Part shown: in pieces, positions 8,656 through 16,839 of the stretch | Position numbering within the stretch: position 1 is the stretch's first letter | How the letters are laid out: each line of letters begins with the position of its first letter | Assembly: GCF_024438035.1 (NCBI RefSeq) | Contig: NZ_JANFQF010000008.1 | Span: forward strand, 62,001-126,000 | Direction: 5' to 3' | DNA length: 64,000 nucleotides | From: Rhodococcus tibetensis | Lineage (GTDB): Bacteria; Actinomycetota; Actinomycetes; Mycobacteriales; Mycobacteriaceae | Position numbers and translations under genes: made by a program | The notes under the pieces: model-generated | Databases searched by the model: none | What the model saw: the letters and a program-made list of their open reading frames with translations, nothing else | What the model was told of the DNA's origin: nothing

Positions 8656-11600
8656 GTGTTCCTCCTCGACGACACCATCGTCTACAGCGCCAGCGACCTC
8701 TCCGCGGCCGCCACCTGCGAGTTCGCGTTGCTGCGCCGGTTGGACGCCACGCTCGGGCTCGCCGGGGCAGGTTCCGCCGCCACGTCGGTCGACGACGATC
8801 CGATGCTGCGACGGATGTCGAGTCTGGGCGATGCTCACGAACACCGCCGGCTCGAGCAGTTCCGCGCCGAGTACGGCGTAGGGGTGGTCACGATGGACCG
8901 TCCCGAGTACACCGCGGTGGGTCTGTTCGACGCGAACCTGGCCACCGTGGAGGCGATCCGCGGCGGCGCCGACGTCGTGTACCAGGGGACGTTCTTCGAC
9001 GGCCGCTTCCTGGGCTTCTGTGATTTCCTCGTCCGCAACGGTGACACGTACGCCGTCTACGACACCAAACTTTCCCGCCACGCCAAGGTGTCGGCCCTCC
9101 TGCAGCTGGCCGCGTACGCGGATGCCCTGGAGCGCAACGGCATTCCTGCCTCCCCGGAGGTGCACCTGTTGCTGGGTGACGACAGCGACTCGTCGTACTC
9201 CCTCGGTGACATCATGCCGGTGTACTCGGCCCGCCGGTCCGCCCTCGAACGGATACTCGACGAACACCGCGACGAGCGCTCGCTCATCGGGTGGGGCGAC
9301 CCCCGGTACACGGCATGCGGCCGGTGCGACACCTGCGCACCGGAAGTGGAGGGGCACCGCGACCTCCTCCTCGTGGCCGGGATGCGCTCGACGCAGCGGA
9401 GTCGGCTGATCGCGGGCGGTATCGGCACCATCGACGCGCTTGCCGCGCACTCGGGCAACGTCGACGGTCTTGCCGAGCGCAGTCTCGACTCGCTCCGCGC
9501 GCAGGCCGCGCTGCAGCTGCGGCAGGAGTCGTCGGGAACACCCGAATTCGAGCTGTTCTCGGCGGGGGCTCTCGGCGGGTTGCCGGCACCCGACGACGGG
9601 GATATCTTCTTCGACTTCGAGGGAGACCCGCTGTGGGCCGAGAACGGCTCCTCCGACTGGGGTCTCGAGTACCTCTTCGGTGTGATCGAGGGTCCCCCAT
9701 CGACGGATCGGGCCGCCGCTCCGGTGTTCCGGCCCTTCTGGGCACATAACCGCGCCGAGGAACGTCAGGCCCTCGTCGATTTTCTCGACTACGTCATGGA
9801 TCGGCGCGCCCGCTACCCCGACATGCACATCTACCATTACGCCGCCTATGAGAAATCGGCGTTGCTGCGACTGGCGGGACGCCACGGAGTCGGTGAGGAG
9901 TGCGTCGACAACCTGCTGCGCGACAACGTCCTCGTGGACCTGTATCCCGTGGTGCGCGCTGCCCTACGCATCGGTGAACGTTCGTACAGCATCAAAAAGC
10001 TCGAACCGCTGTACATGCCCGAGCAACCGCGCGACGGCGATGTCACCAATGCCGCAGCGTCCGTGGTCGCCTACGCCGACTACTGCGATTACCGCGACAA
10101 CGGCCGACTCGAAGAGGCCCGCGCCCTACTGCAGGGCATCGCCGACTACAACGAGTACGACTGCGATTCCACACTGAGACTACGGAACTGGTTGCTGGCA
10201 CAGGCCGAGACACACGGTGTGGCGCTCCGGCCGCCGGGCGCCACATCCTCTGCCGCAGCGGACGAGTCGACGCCGGCCGAATCGATGTTGCGGCAGTTCG
10301 CCGGTCTCGGGCCCAGTGACACCCGCGGGCACGACGAGCAGGCGGCCGCCCTCATGGCAGCCGCAGTCGGTTACCACCGTCGAGAGCGGAAGCCGTTCTG
10401 GTGGGCGCACTTCGACCGTCTCGTCGTCCCCGCCGACGAGTTGTCGGACGTTCGGGACGTTCTGGTGGTCTCCTCGGCCGTCGTCGAGGAGACGTGGCAC
10501 AAAAGCACTCCGCGGCAACGCAAGCTGCGTCGACGCCTCCAGCTCACCGGACGTTTCGGGACCGGCAGCACCGTCGGCCCCAAGACTACGATGTACGCGT
10601 TGTACGACACTCCCGCACCCGAGGCTGTCGCCGGCGACAATCCTCAGCAGAGGGGAACGTGCACCGTCAACGTGCTCGACGTCGCGAAGGACGAGCGTCG
10701 CCGCGACGTCGTGACGGTCGAGGAACTTCTGGGCGGTGAGGAGTATGTCGAACTTCCGGTGGCGATCACTCCTGGTCCGCCGATTACCACTGACCGTATC
10801 GAGTCGGCCATCGCGTCCGCGGCCGACACGATGTGCATGGCCCTGCCCGAGCTTCCACTGTGCGCGTCGGCAGATATTCTCCGCCGCTTCGACCCCCGGA
10901 CCAGGAGCGGACGAGCACTTGCACCAGTGCAGGGCACCGACTACGCGGCCGCCATCACCGCGGCACTCCTCGACCTCGACAATTCCTACGTTGCCGTCCA
11001 GGGGCCGCCGGGCACCGGCAAGACCTACACCGGTGCCCGCGTGATCAAGGCGCTCGTCGAGGAGCACCACTGGCGGGTCGGGGTCGTGGCGCAGTCACAT
11101 TCGGTCATCGAGAACATGCTCGGGGGTATCGTCAAAGCTGGCGTGCCTGCGGAACTGGTCGCGAAGAAGGATGGACGCCACCGCGCGGCAACCTGGACGG
11201 ATATCGGTTCCTCCGACTATCCCGGATTCATCGCCGAGGCGGAGACCACTGGGTGCGTGATCGGCGGAACGGCCTGGGATTTCGCAAACACCGATCGTGT
11301 TCCACCCGGAAGTCTCGACCTTCTGGTGATCGACGAGGCCGGACAATTCGCGCTGGCCAATACCATCGCAGTCGGGGGCGCTGCCCGCAACCTCCTGCTT
11401 CTCGGTGACCCCCAGCAACTTCCCCAGGTCAGCCAGGGCACTCATCCCGAGCCCGTGGACACGTCCGCGCTGGGGTGGCTCGCCGAGGGGCACGGCGCGC
11501 TGCCCCCGAGCCGGGGGTACTTCCTCGAACGCACGTGGCGGATGCACCCGCAGTTGTGCGCACCGGTGTCGGTGCTGTCGTATGACGGGAAGCTTCGGTC

Positions 11601-12141
11601 GCAGGAAACGGCAAGCACCGCACGAAGACTCGAAGGCATGGAACCGGGAGTACACACCGTCGTCGTCGATCATCAGGGCAACGCGACCCAATCACCCGAG
11701 GAATCGAGGGAAGTGGTCAATCGGGTCACCAAGCTGCTCGGGTCCGGCTGGACCGATCCCAGCGAGTTCGACGGCACGCGCCCACTCGACGAGTCCGACC
11801 TCCTGGTGGTGGCACCGTACAACGCGCAGGTGGCGCTCATCGAGCGGGATCTCGCAGCGGTGGGACTCGACAAGGTCGAGGTGGGAACGGTCGACAAGTT
11901 CCAGGGGCGCGAAGCCGCTGTTGCCATCGTCTCGATGACGGCGTCCGCGATCGAGGACGTGCCACGCGGCATGTCGTTCCTGCTGTCCCGCAACCGGATG
12001 AATGTGGCCGTCTCCCGCGGAAAGTGGGCTGCCATCATCGTTCGATCGGAATCGCTGACGCAGTACATGCCTAGTACGCCGGAAGGGTTGACGGAACTGG
12101 GCGCATTCATGCGCCTGTGCACGGATCAGCCGAAGCACTGA
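8656..12141 (+). CDS. Fe-S RecB-like nuclease / DEDD exonuclease / SF1 helicase fusion (TM0106 family)
   Basis: This 1161-residue protein combines three modules. First, a RecB/Cas4-type PD-(D/E)XK nuclease: Asp in GFCDFLV, DTK (Asp136-Lys138) and QLAAY. Cys21 plus Cys221, Cys224 and Cys227 have the one-plus-three layout of the 4Fe-4S staple seen in Cas4, AddB and Dna2. Second, a DEDD RNase H-like domain starts at FFDFEGDP (Asp320) and continues through YHYAAYEKSALL. Third, a C-terminal Upf1/Dna2-like SF1 helicase: Walker A GPPGTGKT (783-790), DEAG (893-896), GDPQQLPQ, DKFQGRE and NRMNVAVSRGK. GTG 8656 fits the family N-terminus (VFLLDDTIVYSASDL). The 3' end overlaps the next gene by 16 bp. 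A DNA-repair or defence role is inferred, not shown. Confidence 0.83.
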   Translation: MFLLDDTIVYSASDLSAAATCEFALLRRLDATLGLAGAGSAATSVDDDPMLRRMSSLGDAHEHRRLEQFRAEYGVGVVTMDRPEYTAVGLFDANLATVEAIRGGADVVYQGTFFDGRFLGFCDFLVRNGDTYAVYDTKLSRHAKVSALLQLAAYADALERNGIPASPEVHLLLGDDSDSSYSLGDIMPVYSARRSALERILDEHRDERSLIGWGDPRYTACGRCDTCAPEVEGHRDLLLVAGMRSTQRSRLIAGGIGTIDALAAHSGNVDGLAERSLDSLRAQAALQLRQESSGTPEFELFSAGALGGLPAPDDGDIFFDFEGDPLWAENGSSDWGLEYLFGVIEGPPSTDRAAAPVFRPFWAHNRAEERQALVDFLDYVMDRRARYPDMHIYHYAAYEKSALLRLAGRHGVGEECVDNLLRDNVLVDLYPVVRAALRIGERSYSIKKLEPLYMPEQPRDGDVTNAAASVVAYADYCDYRDNGRLEEARALLQGIADYNEYDCDSTLRLRNWLLAQAETHGVALRPPGATSSAAADESTPAESMLRQFAGLGPSDTRGHDEQAAALMAAAVGYHRRERKPFWWAHFDRLVVPADELSDVRDVLVVSSAVVEETWHKSTPRQRKLRRRLQLTGRFGTGSTVGPKTTMYALYDTPAPEAVAGDNPQQRGTCTVNVLDVAKDERRRDVVTVEELLGGEEYVELPVAITPGPPITTDRIESAIASAADTMCMALPELPLCASADILRRFDPRTRSGRALAPVQGTDYAAAITAALLDLDNSYVAVQGPPGTGKTYTGARVIKALVEEHHWRVGVVAQSHSVIENMLGGIVKAGVPAELVAKKDGRHRAATWTDIGSSDYPGFIAEAETTGCVIGGTAWDFANTDRVPPGSLDLLVIDEAGQFALANTIAVGGAARNLLLLGDPQQLPQVSQGTHPEPVDTSALGWLAEGHGALPPSRGYFLERTWRMHPQLCAPVSVLSYDGKLRSQETASTARRLEGMEPGVHTVVVDHQGNATQSPEESREVVNRVTKLLGSGWTDPSEFDGTRPLDESDLLVVAPYNAQVALIERDLAAVGLDKVEVGTVDKFQGREAAVAIVSMTASAIEDVPRGMSFLLSRNRMNVAVSRGKWAAIIVRSESLTQYMPSTPEGLTELGAFMRLCTDQPKH

Positions 12142-13298
12142 CCTTCGCCGCGATAGGTGGGTGCCACGGTGCGGGAGCCGTCCGACTCCACGAGATGCAC
12201 CTCGTGGAACCGTTCGCACAATTCACCCGCCTTCGCGTGCCGGAACCACACGCGGTCGCCGACGGCGAGTGACCGTGCGGCGCTTCCCGTCACCGGTGTC
12301 TGCACCTCCCCGGCGCCTTCGTTGCGGAGTAACTTCAGCCCGGTCGGCCACGCCGGCCTCGGCACGCGGGCGGAGCCTGCGGGTCCCGACGCGATGTAGC
12401 CGCCGCCGAACAGGGTCGCGATGGCGGGCGTGGGTCGACGAACCGCGGGCAGGGCGAAGTACAGGGCCGGATGCGGTCGGAATGACCGGTACCGATCGAA
12501 CAACGTCGGAACGTACAGACCCGATCCTGCGGTCACCTCGGTGACCACCGGGTCTGCCGAGCTCACCTCCAGGGAACCGGTGCCTCCGCTGTTGACGATC
12601 TCGAGGACCCCCACAACCGCCTGCACCGCATCCACGACGGCGCCGCGACGGGTGGTGAGTTCGTTGGCCGAAGCACGTTTCATCCATTGCACGGGTGGGC
12701 TGGAGTCGGGCAACCCGGCGATCTGTGCCTCGTAGAACATCACCCCGACGACGGCGAATCCACGCTGGTCCGCGCGCACCGCGACACCGGCGACCTGCGA
12801 CGGAGTGCGCAGCGGTGACCGGCGCACACCGATGTGCACGGGACCGAGGCGCAGAGAGGCGTCCACGTCGATGCACAGTCTGGCGGGCACGGAGCCGGCT
12901 GCGGCGGTGATGACGTCGAGGTGCTCGTCGCTGTCGACCATCAGTGTGATCCGCTCGAGGAGAACCGGGTCGGACGCCAGTTCGGCGAGCGCACCGCGGT
13001 CTGCGGTCGGATACCCCATGAGGATGTCCTGGGCGCCGGAGCGGGCGAGCCAGATGGCTTCACGCAACGAGTACGTCATGATTCCGCGGAACCCGTTGCC
13101 TGCCGTGAGGTTTCCACCGAGCGCGACCTCGAGGACGGCGCGGCACCGTACCGACTTACTTGCGACGCGAACCGGGGTGCCCTCGGCGCGCCGCACGAGA
13201 TCCACCGCGTTGGAGCGGAGCGTGGCGAGGTCGACCGCGGCCAACGGCGGATCGACCTCGGTGGTGGAGGCGATGAGGCGGTCGAGCGTGGGGGTCAC
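12126..13298 (-). CDS. PLP-dependent amino acid deaminase/aldolase (alanine-racemase N-terminal fold; Rv1769-like)
   Basis: This 390-residue protein has the PLP-binding TIM barrel of fold-type III enzymes. The probable Schiff-base lysine is Lys48 in RVASKSVR. Downstream segments (ILMGYPTADRGAL, LMVDSDEHLD, LCIDVDASLRLG, EVTAGSGLYVPTLFD) and a C-terminal beta domain match the D-threonine aldolase/D-serine dehydratase-like group annotated as amino acid deaminase/aldolase. In mycobacteria the homologue lies next to a gulonolactone dehydrogenase, as here with the gene at 14145. I chose GTG 13298, which opens the family N-terminus; an ATG at 13388 would put the operator inside the gene. Substrate unknown. 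Confidence 0.75.
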   Translation of the reverse strand: MTPTLDRLIASTTEVDPPLAAVDLATLRSNAVDLVRRAEGTPVRVASKSVRCRAVLEVALGGNLTAGNGFRGIMTYSLREAIWLARSGAQDILMGYPTADRGALAELASDPVLLERITLMVDSDEHLDVITAAAGSVPARLCIDVDASLRLGPVHIGVRRSPLRTPSQVAGVAVRADQRGFAVVGVMFYEAQIAGLPDSSPPVQWMKRASANELTTRRGAVVDAVQAVVGVLEIVNSGGTGSLEVSSADPVVTEVTAGSGLYVPTLFDRYRSFRPHPALYFALPAVRRPTPAIATLFGGGYIASGPAGSARVPRPAWPTGLKLLRNEGAGEVQTPVTGSAARSLAVGDRVWFRHAKAGELCERFHEVHLVESDGSRTVAPTYRGEGQCFG

Positions 13299-13355
13299 GG
13301 TTCGTCCAATCGTTTGCAGCGGAGGCCGACCTGTATGGTCAGTGAACCACCGAGT

Positions 13356-13369
13356 TGGACGATTGTCCA
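13356..13369. promoter_or_regulatory. TetR operator candidate 1 (TGGAC-N4-GTCCA)
   Basis: TGGAC-GATT-GTCCA is a perfect 5-bp inverted repeat between the TetR gene and the deaminase gene, 58 nt upstream of the deaminase GTG. A further GTCCA half-site occurs at 13304-13308. The same core recurs at 14113-14130, upstream of both the TetR gene and the oxidase gene. Confidence 0.6.
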
Positions 13370-13398
13370 GATTGCGCGGGCCAGTCATGCCTCCGGCA

Positions 13399-14043
13399 TC
13401 AGGACTGCTCGACGGCCTTCGAGGCGATGATGTGCACCAGGTCGTCGAGCGCCGCGATCATGGCCTCGCTGTCGCGGTCGACGAGCCACCGCAGCACCAA
13501 CCCGTCCAGCATGGCCAGACCGAAACGCGCGATCGTCTCGACGGGGGTGGCCCAGCCGACATCGGCGATTCGGGCGCACTCCGCCAGGAACTCGATGGCC
13601 TCCTCGTCCATCGTCCGGTATTGCTGACCTGCAATATCGCCCGCACGCTCACTTCCGGAGGCGCGGTGGCGGAGTGCCTGAGCGGTGATCTCGTAGGTGA
13701 GCAGCTGCCGGTCGGGCGTGGCCTCGACAATCGGCCACATCCCGCTGATCCCGATGTGGAGAAGTTCACGCAATCCCGCGGCGCCCCGGAGGTCCGGCGC
13801 GTGCCGAACCTGACCGAAAGCCAGCCTCATCGATTCGCTGAGCTGCAGCACCAGGCTCTCCCCCATCGCGGCGAGCAGCTCTTCCTTGCTTTCGAAGCAG
13901 TAGTGCACTACTCCGAGTGACACGCCGGCCTCCTCCGCCACGGCTCGAACCGTGACCGAAGCGACGCCGCGCTGCTCCGCGATGGAGAGGGCTGATTCGA
14001 CGAGTTGAGCGCGACGTTCGTCCGCGGGGAGCCTGTTCAGCAT
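13399..14043 (-). CDS. TetR family transcriptional regulator
   Basis: This 214-residue repressor has an N-terminal TetR HTH (about 12-58): RRAQLVESALSIAEQRG, VTVRAVAEEAGVSLGVVHYCFESKEELLAAM. The C-terminal ligand domain is helical (BetI-like TetR_C) with no known ligand motif. It is transcribed toward the deaminase gene and away from the oxidase gene, and it sits between two matching palindromes. It is therefore likely to repress itself, the deaminase gene and the oxidase gene. Confidence 0.9.
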   Translation of the reverse strand: MLNRLPADERRAQLVESALSIAEQRGVASVTVRAVAEEAGVSLGVVHYCFESKEELLAAMGESLVLQLSESMRLAFGQVRHAPDLRGAAGLRELLHIGISGMWPIVEATPDRQLLTYEITAQALRHRASGSERAGDIAGQQYRTMDEEAIEFLAECARIADVGWATPVETIARFGLAMLDGLVLRWLVDRDSEAMIAALDDLVHIIASKAVEQS

Positions 14044-14112
14044 TCTCTGATCGTAGGACCTGAGCCGCTACCGGCATCGGACAACACGGGGGTTGCGAGG
14101 AGCCGTCATTTG

Positions 14113-14130
14113 CCTGGACGAGCGTCCAGG
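14113..14130. promoter_or_regulatory. TetR operator candidate 2 (CCTGGAC-N4-GTCCAGG)
   Basis: CCTGGAC-GAGC-GTCCAGG is a perfect 7-bp inverted repeat in the 101-bp divergent region between the TetR start (14043) and the oxidase start (14145). It ends 14 nt before the oxidase ATG, a place where binding would block transcription initiation. It shares the TGGACGA..GTCCA core with the site at 13356-13369. Confidence 0.65.
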
Positions 14131-14144
14131 TTCATGATGAGCGA

Positions 14145-15461
14145 ATGGGACAGGACACGTGGCACAACTGGGCGGGTACCGAATCGGCGAGCCCGTATCG
14201 CTTCGCGACGCCCCGTTCCGTCGACGAGCTGAGCGCCCTGGTGTCCGAGGCCGCGGAGCGTGGTTTGCGCGTGAAGGCGGTGGGAGCTGCACATTCGTTC
14301 ACCGGGGTCGCGGTCACCGACGGAATTCTCGTCAGCCTCGACAATCTGAGCGGAATCGACTCCGTGACATTCCACGATCGGGCAAGTGCGCTCGTCACCG
14401 TATTCGCGGGCACCCGATTGCACGAGCTGAACGAACAACTCTGGTACCGCGGCCTGGCCATGATCAATCTCGGTGACATCGATGTGCAATCGCTGGCAGG
14501 GGCCCTCTCGACCGGCACCCACGGCACCGGAGCGCGATTCGGCGGCCTCGCCACTCAAGTCCGTGCTCTGCAAGTGGTGCTGGCGGACGGTTCGATCGTC
14601 GAGTGTTCCCCGGCTGAGAATCCCGATCTCTTCGAGGCTGCGCGCCTGGGTCTCGGCGCTGTGGGGATCATCTCCAAAGTCACTCTCGAGTGCGTCGCAC
14701 ACTACGTGATGCACGCCGTCGAAGCGCCAGGCTCCCTGGACTCGACACTCGATCGGCTCGACCACGACCGCACCACGGTGGACCATTTCGAGTTCTACTG
14801 GTTTCCTCACACTCGCCGGGTGCTCACCAAGCGCAACACCCGGTTGCCGGGTGACACGCCGATATCGCCCGTCCATCCCCTCCGCGCCTACCTCGACGAC
14901 GAGGTTCTCACCAATGTCGTCTTCGAGGGCATCAACCGGGTGGCCACTCTTGCGCCGTCGGCGATCCCGAAGATCAACCAGCTCTCCTGCCGCGTACTCG
15001 GGACCCGCGAGTACACGGATCGGAGTTATAGCGTCTTCGCTTCACAGCGCCGGGTGAGGTTCCGTGAAATGGAGTATGCCGTTCCCACCGAGGCGCTACC
15101 GGAAGCCCTCGCGGCCATCGATTCGTGGGTCGAGAGTTCCGGTTTCACGGTGGCGTTCCCCGTAGAGGTGCGGTTCGCCGCCGCGGACGACGTGTGGCTG
15201 TCGACGGCGAACGGCCGGAACACCGCGTACATCGCCGTCCATCAGTACCACCGCCGCGACCACGAGCCCTACTTCGCGGCGGTCGAGGCCATTGCCCGCG
15301 CCGTCGACGGCCGCCCGCACTGGGGCAAGATGCACAGCCGCACAGCCGACGACCTGCGCAACACCTACCCCGACTTCGCCAAGTTCGTCTCTGCGCGCGA
15401 AAAGTACGATCCTGCGCGAATGTTCGGCAACGCGTACCTGCGCCGGGTCCTCGGTCGCTAA
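14145..15461 (+). CDS. FAD-linked aldonolactone oxidase/dehydrogenase (ALO/GulLDH-like; Rv1771-like)
   Basis: This 438-residue VAO-fold flavoenzyme begins with a PCMH-type FAD domain: RFATPRSVDELSALV, then VGAAHSFTGVAVTDG, where the histidine is the usual site of covalent FAD attachment, and GALSTGTHGTG. The C-terminal half holds the ALO domain, ending HWGKMHSRTADDLRNTYPDF and YDPARMFGN as in D-arabinono- and L-gulono-1,4-lactone oxidases. It oxidises an aldonolactone or sugar alcohol; the electron acceptor cannot be told. Translation starts at ATG 14145 without a clear Shine-Dalgarno, so the transcript may be nearly leaderless. Confidence 0.88.
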   Translation: MGQDTWHNWAGTESASPYRFATPRSVDELSALVSEAAERGLRVKAVGAAHSFTGVAVTDGILVSLDNLSGIDSVTFHDRASALVTVFAGTRLHELNEQLWYRGLAMINLGDIDVQSLAGALSTGTHGTGARFGGLATQVRALQVVLADGSIVECSPAENPDLFEAARLGLGAVGIISKVTLECVAHYVMHAVEAPGSLDSTLDRLDHDRTTVDHFEFYWFPHTRRVLTKRNTRLPGDTPISPVHPLRAYLDDEVLTNVVFEGINRVATLAPSAIPKINQLSCRVLGTREYTDRSYSVFASQRRVRFREMEYAVPTEALPEALAAIDSWVESSGFTVAFPVEVRFAAADDVWLSTANGRNTAYIAVHQYHRRDHEPYFAAVEAIARAVDGRPHWGKMHSRTADDLRNTYPDFAKFVSAREKYDPARMFGNAYLRRVLGR

Positions 15462-15471
15462 CGTGGTCTAG

Positions 15472-16836
15472 GTGCCCCCCAGTCGATCTTTCGATCGTCG
15501 CGCATTTCTTCGCGTTGCCGGAGCCTCCGGAGCGGCAGCGCTCGGCGCCACCCTGCTCGGCGCGTGCGGGGAACGCCTCCACGACCCGGAGGTCCCCCCA
15601 CTGCCCGACGGCAGCCTCTTCGACCCGAAGGCGGGCACCTCGGAGGTCGTGCCCACGGACAAGGCGACGTGGCGTCTGCAGGGTGCTCCGCTGGTCGCGC
15701 GGACCGGTGACGGAGAGCTCGCCGGACTACGGGTGGCCGTCACCGACCTGTACGCGGTCTCCGGCCAGCAGATCGGGGCCGGCAGTGGACGATGGCTGGC
15801 TGGGGCGCCCGTCGAAAACACCACCGCCGCAACGGTGGCACGCCTTCTCGATCACGGCGCCGAGGTCGTGGGACTAGCCCAGACCGACGATCTCGGTTAC
15901 GGCCATTCGGGTGTGAACCAGCAGTTCGGGACGCCGGCCAATCCGCGGGCAGAAGACCGCTTGCCCGGCGGGGCAACGTCGGGGGCAGCCAGCGCGGTCG
16001 CTCGGGGCGAGGCCGACATCGGGCTCGGGGTCGACACCACCGGTTCCGTCCGCATCCCCGCCTCGTACCAGGGCCTGTACGGATTCTCGCCGTCGCGCGG
16101 CGCCGTGTCCACCGAGGGCCTTCTCCCCCTGTGCCCGACGTTCGACACCCCGGCGTGGGTGTGCAGCGACATCGAGACCCTCGCCGCCGTCTCGGGTGTG
16201 CTCCTTCCGCTCACCGCGGAGCGCCCCTTCGGTACGGCGCTGAGTTCGGACGGCATCAATGCCGTCGCCGACGCCGGAGTCCTCGCTGCGGTCCGCCGCG
16301 CACTTGCCGCCTGGGAGAAGAGCAGCCTGCCGCGGCTGATGCGGACCGACACGGACATCGGCCGGCTGCCCGACTGGTACGACGCCGTCACGGACGTGCA
16401 GGGTTACGAGGCGTGGCGGCTGCACGGCGAGTGGATCGGGCAGGCGATCACCTCGCTCAGTGACGAACCGCGGCGCAATTTCGTCGCCGCAGGGCGCATC
16501 TGGGAATCGACGTACGCCCGTCAGATGAGAGTGCTGGCCGAGGCGTCCGACACCATCACCGGCTTCATCGGTCACAGCCTGCTCGTGCTGCCCGCGACCT
16601 CCTCGGCGGCGCCGCCGCGGCAGAACGACCCGAGCGGCGATCGCTTCCGGAACATCATGCGTACCACTGGAATGCTCACCTCGTTGGCGACGATCTCCGG
16701 CCTCCCCTCTGCGACGGTGCCGTTGCGCACGGACGACGGGATCCCGGTTGGGCTCTGCGTGGTAGGCCCGTTCGGCCGCGATCGCGACGTGCTGGCGGCC
16801 GTCACGAGTCTCGGCGACGCCGGGCTGACCGATTGA
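15472..16836 (+). CDS. Tat-exported amidase-like lipoprotein, probably catalytically impaired
   Basis: This 454-residue protein starts with a Tat signal (SFDRRAFLRVAG, Arg9-Arg10) ending in a lipobox, LLGAC, with Cys32 as the lipidated residue. The rest has the amidase-signature fold, including LDHGAEVVGLAQTDDLGYGHSG and the nucleophile Ser192 in DTTGSVRIP. The catalytic Lys of the Lys-cisSer-Ser triad is replaced by Thr91 (VAVTDL instead of VAVKDL). The cis-Ser, expected 24 residues before the nucleophile, is Ala168 (GGATSG instead of GGSSSG). So it may bind ligands or peptides rather than hydrolyse amides. It lies 10 bp behind the oxidase gene and is probably cotranscribed. Confidence 0.82.
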   Translation: MPPSRSFDRRAFLRVAGASGAAALGATLLGACGERLHDPEVPPLPDGSLFDPKAGTSEVVPTDKATWRLQGAPLVARTGDGELAGLRVAVTDLYAVSGQQIGAGSGRWLAGAPVENTTAATVARLLDHGAEVVGLAQTDDLGYGHSGVNQQFGTPANPRAEDRLPGGATSGAASAVARGEADIGLGVDTTGSVRIPASYQGLYGFSPSRGAVSTEGLLPLCPTFDTPAWVCSDIETLAAVSGVLLPLTAERPFGTALSSDGINAVADAGVLAAVRRALAAWEKSSLPRLMRTDTDIGRLPDWYDAVTDVQGYEAWRLHGEWIGQAITSLSDEPRRNFVAAGRIWESTYARQMRVLAEASDTITGFIGHSLLVLPATSSAAPPRQNDPSGDRFRNIMRTTGMLTSLATISGLPSATVPLRTDDGIPVGLCVVGPFGRDRDVLAAVTSLGDAGLTD

Positions 16837-16839
16837 ACG

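Noticed and set aside
7954-9885. A 643-codon minus-strand frame extending the alpha/beta hydrolase upstream
   Set aside because: The part beyond 8586 is antisense to the nuclease-helicase gene and has no domain. The hydrolase core begins at MAAMPFFDG.
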